Shown: positions 61,905 to 64,000 of the stretch, piece after piece
Layout: every line of letters starts with the position of its first letter
Position numbering within the stretch: position 1 is the stretch's first letter
From: Pomphorhynchus laevis
Lineage: Eukaryota; Acanthocephala; Palaeacanthocephala; Echinorhynchida; Pomphorhynchidae
Direction: 5' to 3'
DNA: 64,000 nucleotides
Assembly (NCBI GenBank): GCA_012934845.2
Contig: WNNJ02001973.1
Coordinates: 44,682-108,681, forward strand
The notes under the pieces: model-generated
The model's input: the letters and a program-made list of their open reading frames with translations, nothing else
Told to the model about the DNA's origin: nothing
Databases searched by the model: none
Position numbers and translations under genes: made by a program

Positions 61905-63400
61905 GTTCACAAACTTTATAAAAATCTGCAGGGGATGATAATATTCGAACTGAGATTTTGAAGGCTCTTGACGTTGAAGTATGAAGTGGATAGTATGATT
62001 ATTCAACATAGCACTGAAGTCGTGAAAGGTTCCTAGTGATTGTCAAACTAGGGATTGTGATTTCGATCTATAAAAAGGGATCCGAAGAGAATGTTCAAAT
62101 TATAGAGGCGTTACTATTTTTAGCTATTTCTCAAGATCCGATAGCTATTTGCCGGAAGCTATTTGTCAAGATCCTTGAATTAAGGATACGATCGATAGTC
62201 GAGGGACAGTTGTAGGAACAGCAATATGGCTTTCAGTCTGATCGAAGAACTATGAATCAACTCTTCATTCTTTCAACTATTTTCGAATGCACCTGGGAGT
62301 ACGCTCGTCCAGTTCACATTTGCTTTGTTGATTTAAAGAAGGTGTTCGCCCAGTTATCAAGGGATAAGTTGTAGAAGGTACTTAAGGAGTACAAAGTTCC
62401 TCACTACCTCCGTGTAGCTATGACCTCTTTGTACGAAGTAAGTATGAGCTGTGTGCGTGTTGTAGGTAGGAAGTCTGAGTTGTGTCCTGTATATGTGGGG
62501 CTCCGTCAGGGCTGTTCACTCTCTACATTTGTGTTCCTTGTTTACATGGACAACATTTCTGGACTGGCCTCTTTGTCGGAGTTTTGTCTTCAGTTTGGTC
62601 TTTTCACGATATCATCTTTGATTTTCATAGACGATATTGTCTTGTTAGTATCCAATACTGATGACCTACAATGCTTGCTGGATCGATTTTAGCCGGAATG
62701 TCTGTATGAAAGTTAGCAAATCCAAAAATTTCTATATGTGATATGTTGGAAGACTTCAAGTATTTGGGTGTCTTGTTCTTGAGTTATGATAGAAATAATA
62801 GGGATATTAAGAGCCGGATATGTGTAGTCAATGCCGTGATAGGTTCTTTGCCCAGATCCGCGTTGCTAAAGAAATAGCTAAGCCTTCAGACGAATCTTTC
62901 AATCTATCGCTCAGTCTTTTTTACTTATCCTCACTTATGGTGATGAACTTTGGGTCATGACCGAAATGACTAGATCTCGATTACAGGTGACCGAAATGAT
63001 GTTTCTTCCTGGTGGGGCCGGTTTCAGCTTTAGTGATAAAATTCGAAGCTTGGTCATTCGTAAGAATCTTGGAGTAAATTTGCTGCTCCTCCACGTTGAA
63101 TGAAATTAGTTTAGATGGTATAACATGTTTTGAGGATGGCTATGGTGAGGTTTCTTTGTGATGTCTTCCAGATTAAACTTTCTGGACGGAGATTCCGAGG
63201 CAGACCTCAATATAGATAGTGTGATCAAACCCCTTATCTTGGCAAGAGACGCTTAGGACTATATAAAATGGAAGTCTGGTCGGTCACTCAGAACCGTGAT
63301 ATTCGGTCACCCTCGTTCGTGCACTAACTCCACAATCCGGCCTCCGTTCAGTAAAAACTAAAAAAAAATTGTTTATTTAAGTAAATGTTATGGTAATAAA
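61905..63400 (+). mobile_element. RTE/Rex3-like LINE, second copy, RT part
   Basis: The RT continues after the LINE B insertion: ISIYKKGSEENVQ (VPIFKKGD box), EQQYGFQSDRRTMNQLFILS, RPVHICFVDLKKVFAQLSRD (motif A, where the second Asp of AYDRV is Gln), YVGLRQGCSLSTFVFLVYMD, SSLIFIDDIVLLVSNTDDLQ (catalytic F-x-DD, reading FIDD), LTYGDELWVMTEMTRSRLQV and LGVNLLLLHVE. It ends with TTTATTTAAGTAAATGTTATG as in copy 1. Several stops (for example 62218, 62371, 62690) inactivate it. Confidence 0.87.
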
Positions 63401-63639
63401 GGATTAAGTTGATCTTACGAAGTTTGATAAGATATCGTTCGTTTATCCATATCATCTAAATTGTAGGATAACTGCAGTCGATCAGTCGAATTATGATCTC
63501 GTAAATTTTCCGATAATTCAACGGCAAGAAATTTGCAAACTAAACAACAAAATCGATATGCTTTTGATACTTTTGATACTTTTAGAATATTCGTTGTATT
63601 TAATGTATTAAATATTTATATTAATTATTAATAAAACTG
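63401..63639. other. Unassigned AT-rich spacer
   Basis: No recognised family between the RTE tail and the Penelope-like fragment. Confidence 0.4.
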
Positions 63640-64000
63640 AAATTTGTTTTGCTCAGCATAAGTCTTTTCACAAACCGCACACGGAATGGCATATTTGACG
63701 CATTCTGACGTTGTTACTGAGTTTTTACTTACAAAATACCACTGAGTTTAGCATCGGCTTTGTAGTATTGTCTAAAATTGCTCCGCAATTTTGAAGCTTA
63801 TGTCTTCAATCGTCTGTTTCCAGTATTGAACTAATGAACTTAAATTTTACGTACGTAAAATCTAAGTTGTGATGTCAATGTTCTAAAGACGTACATTGCT
63901 TTAATAACGAGTTTGATGCCTTTTTAATCACCCATTCAGGATAGTGGCATTTCCTTAACATGCGATTTATTCTCTCATGATATTCCTGTATACATTCCTC
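63640..64000 (-). pseudogene. Penelope-like element C-terminus (start of GIY-YIG region)
   Basis: The minus strand from the window end reads EECIQEYHERINRMLRKCHY followed by PEWVIKKASNSLLK. After stops it reads SECVKYAIPCAVCEKTYAEQ. The VVYxIPCxxCxxxYIGQT pattern is the usual entry to the GIY-YIG endonuclease of Penelope-like elements. Here the Ile-Gly is Ala-Glu and the sequence ends before the rest of the domain. It is a different copy from those at 46-56 kb. Confidence 0.5.

Noticed and set aside
63640-64000. Upstream canopy exon or a C2H2 zinc finger (CAVCEKTY motif)
   Set aside because: The context before it (helical RT-end sequence) and the VKYAIPCxxC pattern fit the GIY-YIG entry of a Penelope-like element better. 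There is no His pair for a zinc finger.

Overview
This is an AT-rich invertebrate nuclear window, not a bacterial one. There are no operons or ribosome binding sites. Almost all of it is a graveyard of nested retroelements, with one recognisable host gene on the minus strand. That gene (52.7-57.9 kb) is a canopy (CNPY3/CNPY4-type) ER chaperone. Its exons are separated by introns of 43 and 47 bp and then by a 4.6-kb intron packed with transposon debris. Short introns together with CR1-, RTE-, Penelope- and restriction-like-endonuclease retroelements fit a flatworm or another small invertebrate. The sequence alone does not fix the phylum.

Layout. 0-6 kb: rearranged pieces of CR1-type LINEs (ORF1, endonuclease, RT). 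5.8-7.3 kb: 3' ends of two related LINE families, called here LINE A and LINE B (CR1/L2-like). 7.3-10.5 kb: an RTE/Rex3-like element split by a LINE B. 11.1-19.2 kb: two Ty3/gypsy elements in opposite orientation, each with 76-bp LTRs. The plus copy has perfect 5-bp target duplications and an 11-nt match between LTR and primer-binding site that suggests self-priming. 19.9-30.1 kb: two nearly full LINE A copies in inverted orientation. The plus copy is headed by about 44 tandem 20-bp units that form its 5' UTR. 30-42.4 kb: CR1 fragments of both orientations, a LINE B with a large internal deletion, and a 328-bp direct repeat. 42.4-46.6 kb: C-terminal pieces of two retroelement families that encode restriction-like endonucleases. 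These flank a tandem array containing tRNA-like (A-box/B-box) units. 46.6-56.2 kb: Penelope-like fragments, AT-rich DNA, a foldback repeat family, LINE B, CR1 scraps and the last canopy exon. 58.2-63.4 kb: a second RTE copy, again split by a LINE B and flanked by a target duplication. 63.6-64 kb: the C-terminal part of a Penelope-like element.

How the parts relate. LINE A and LINE B share a 3' hairpin followed by a conserved tail, present in eight copies here and including one compensated base pair. They also share an 11-nt core (CAGTTCCAGAT) in their 5'-UTR repeat units and a Cys/Trp motif at the start of ORF1. That ORF1 motif recurs in the CR1 copies. Every retroelement ORF seen is interrupted or truncated. 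The two LINE A copies share the same frameshift and the same internal stop, so they descend from one already defective source or from one another.

All family calls are by eye from motifs and remembered family consensus. No search was run.
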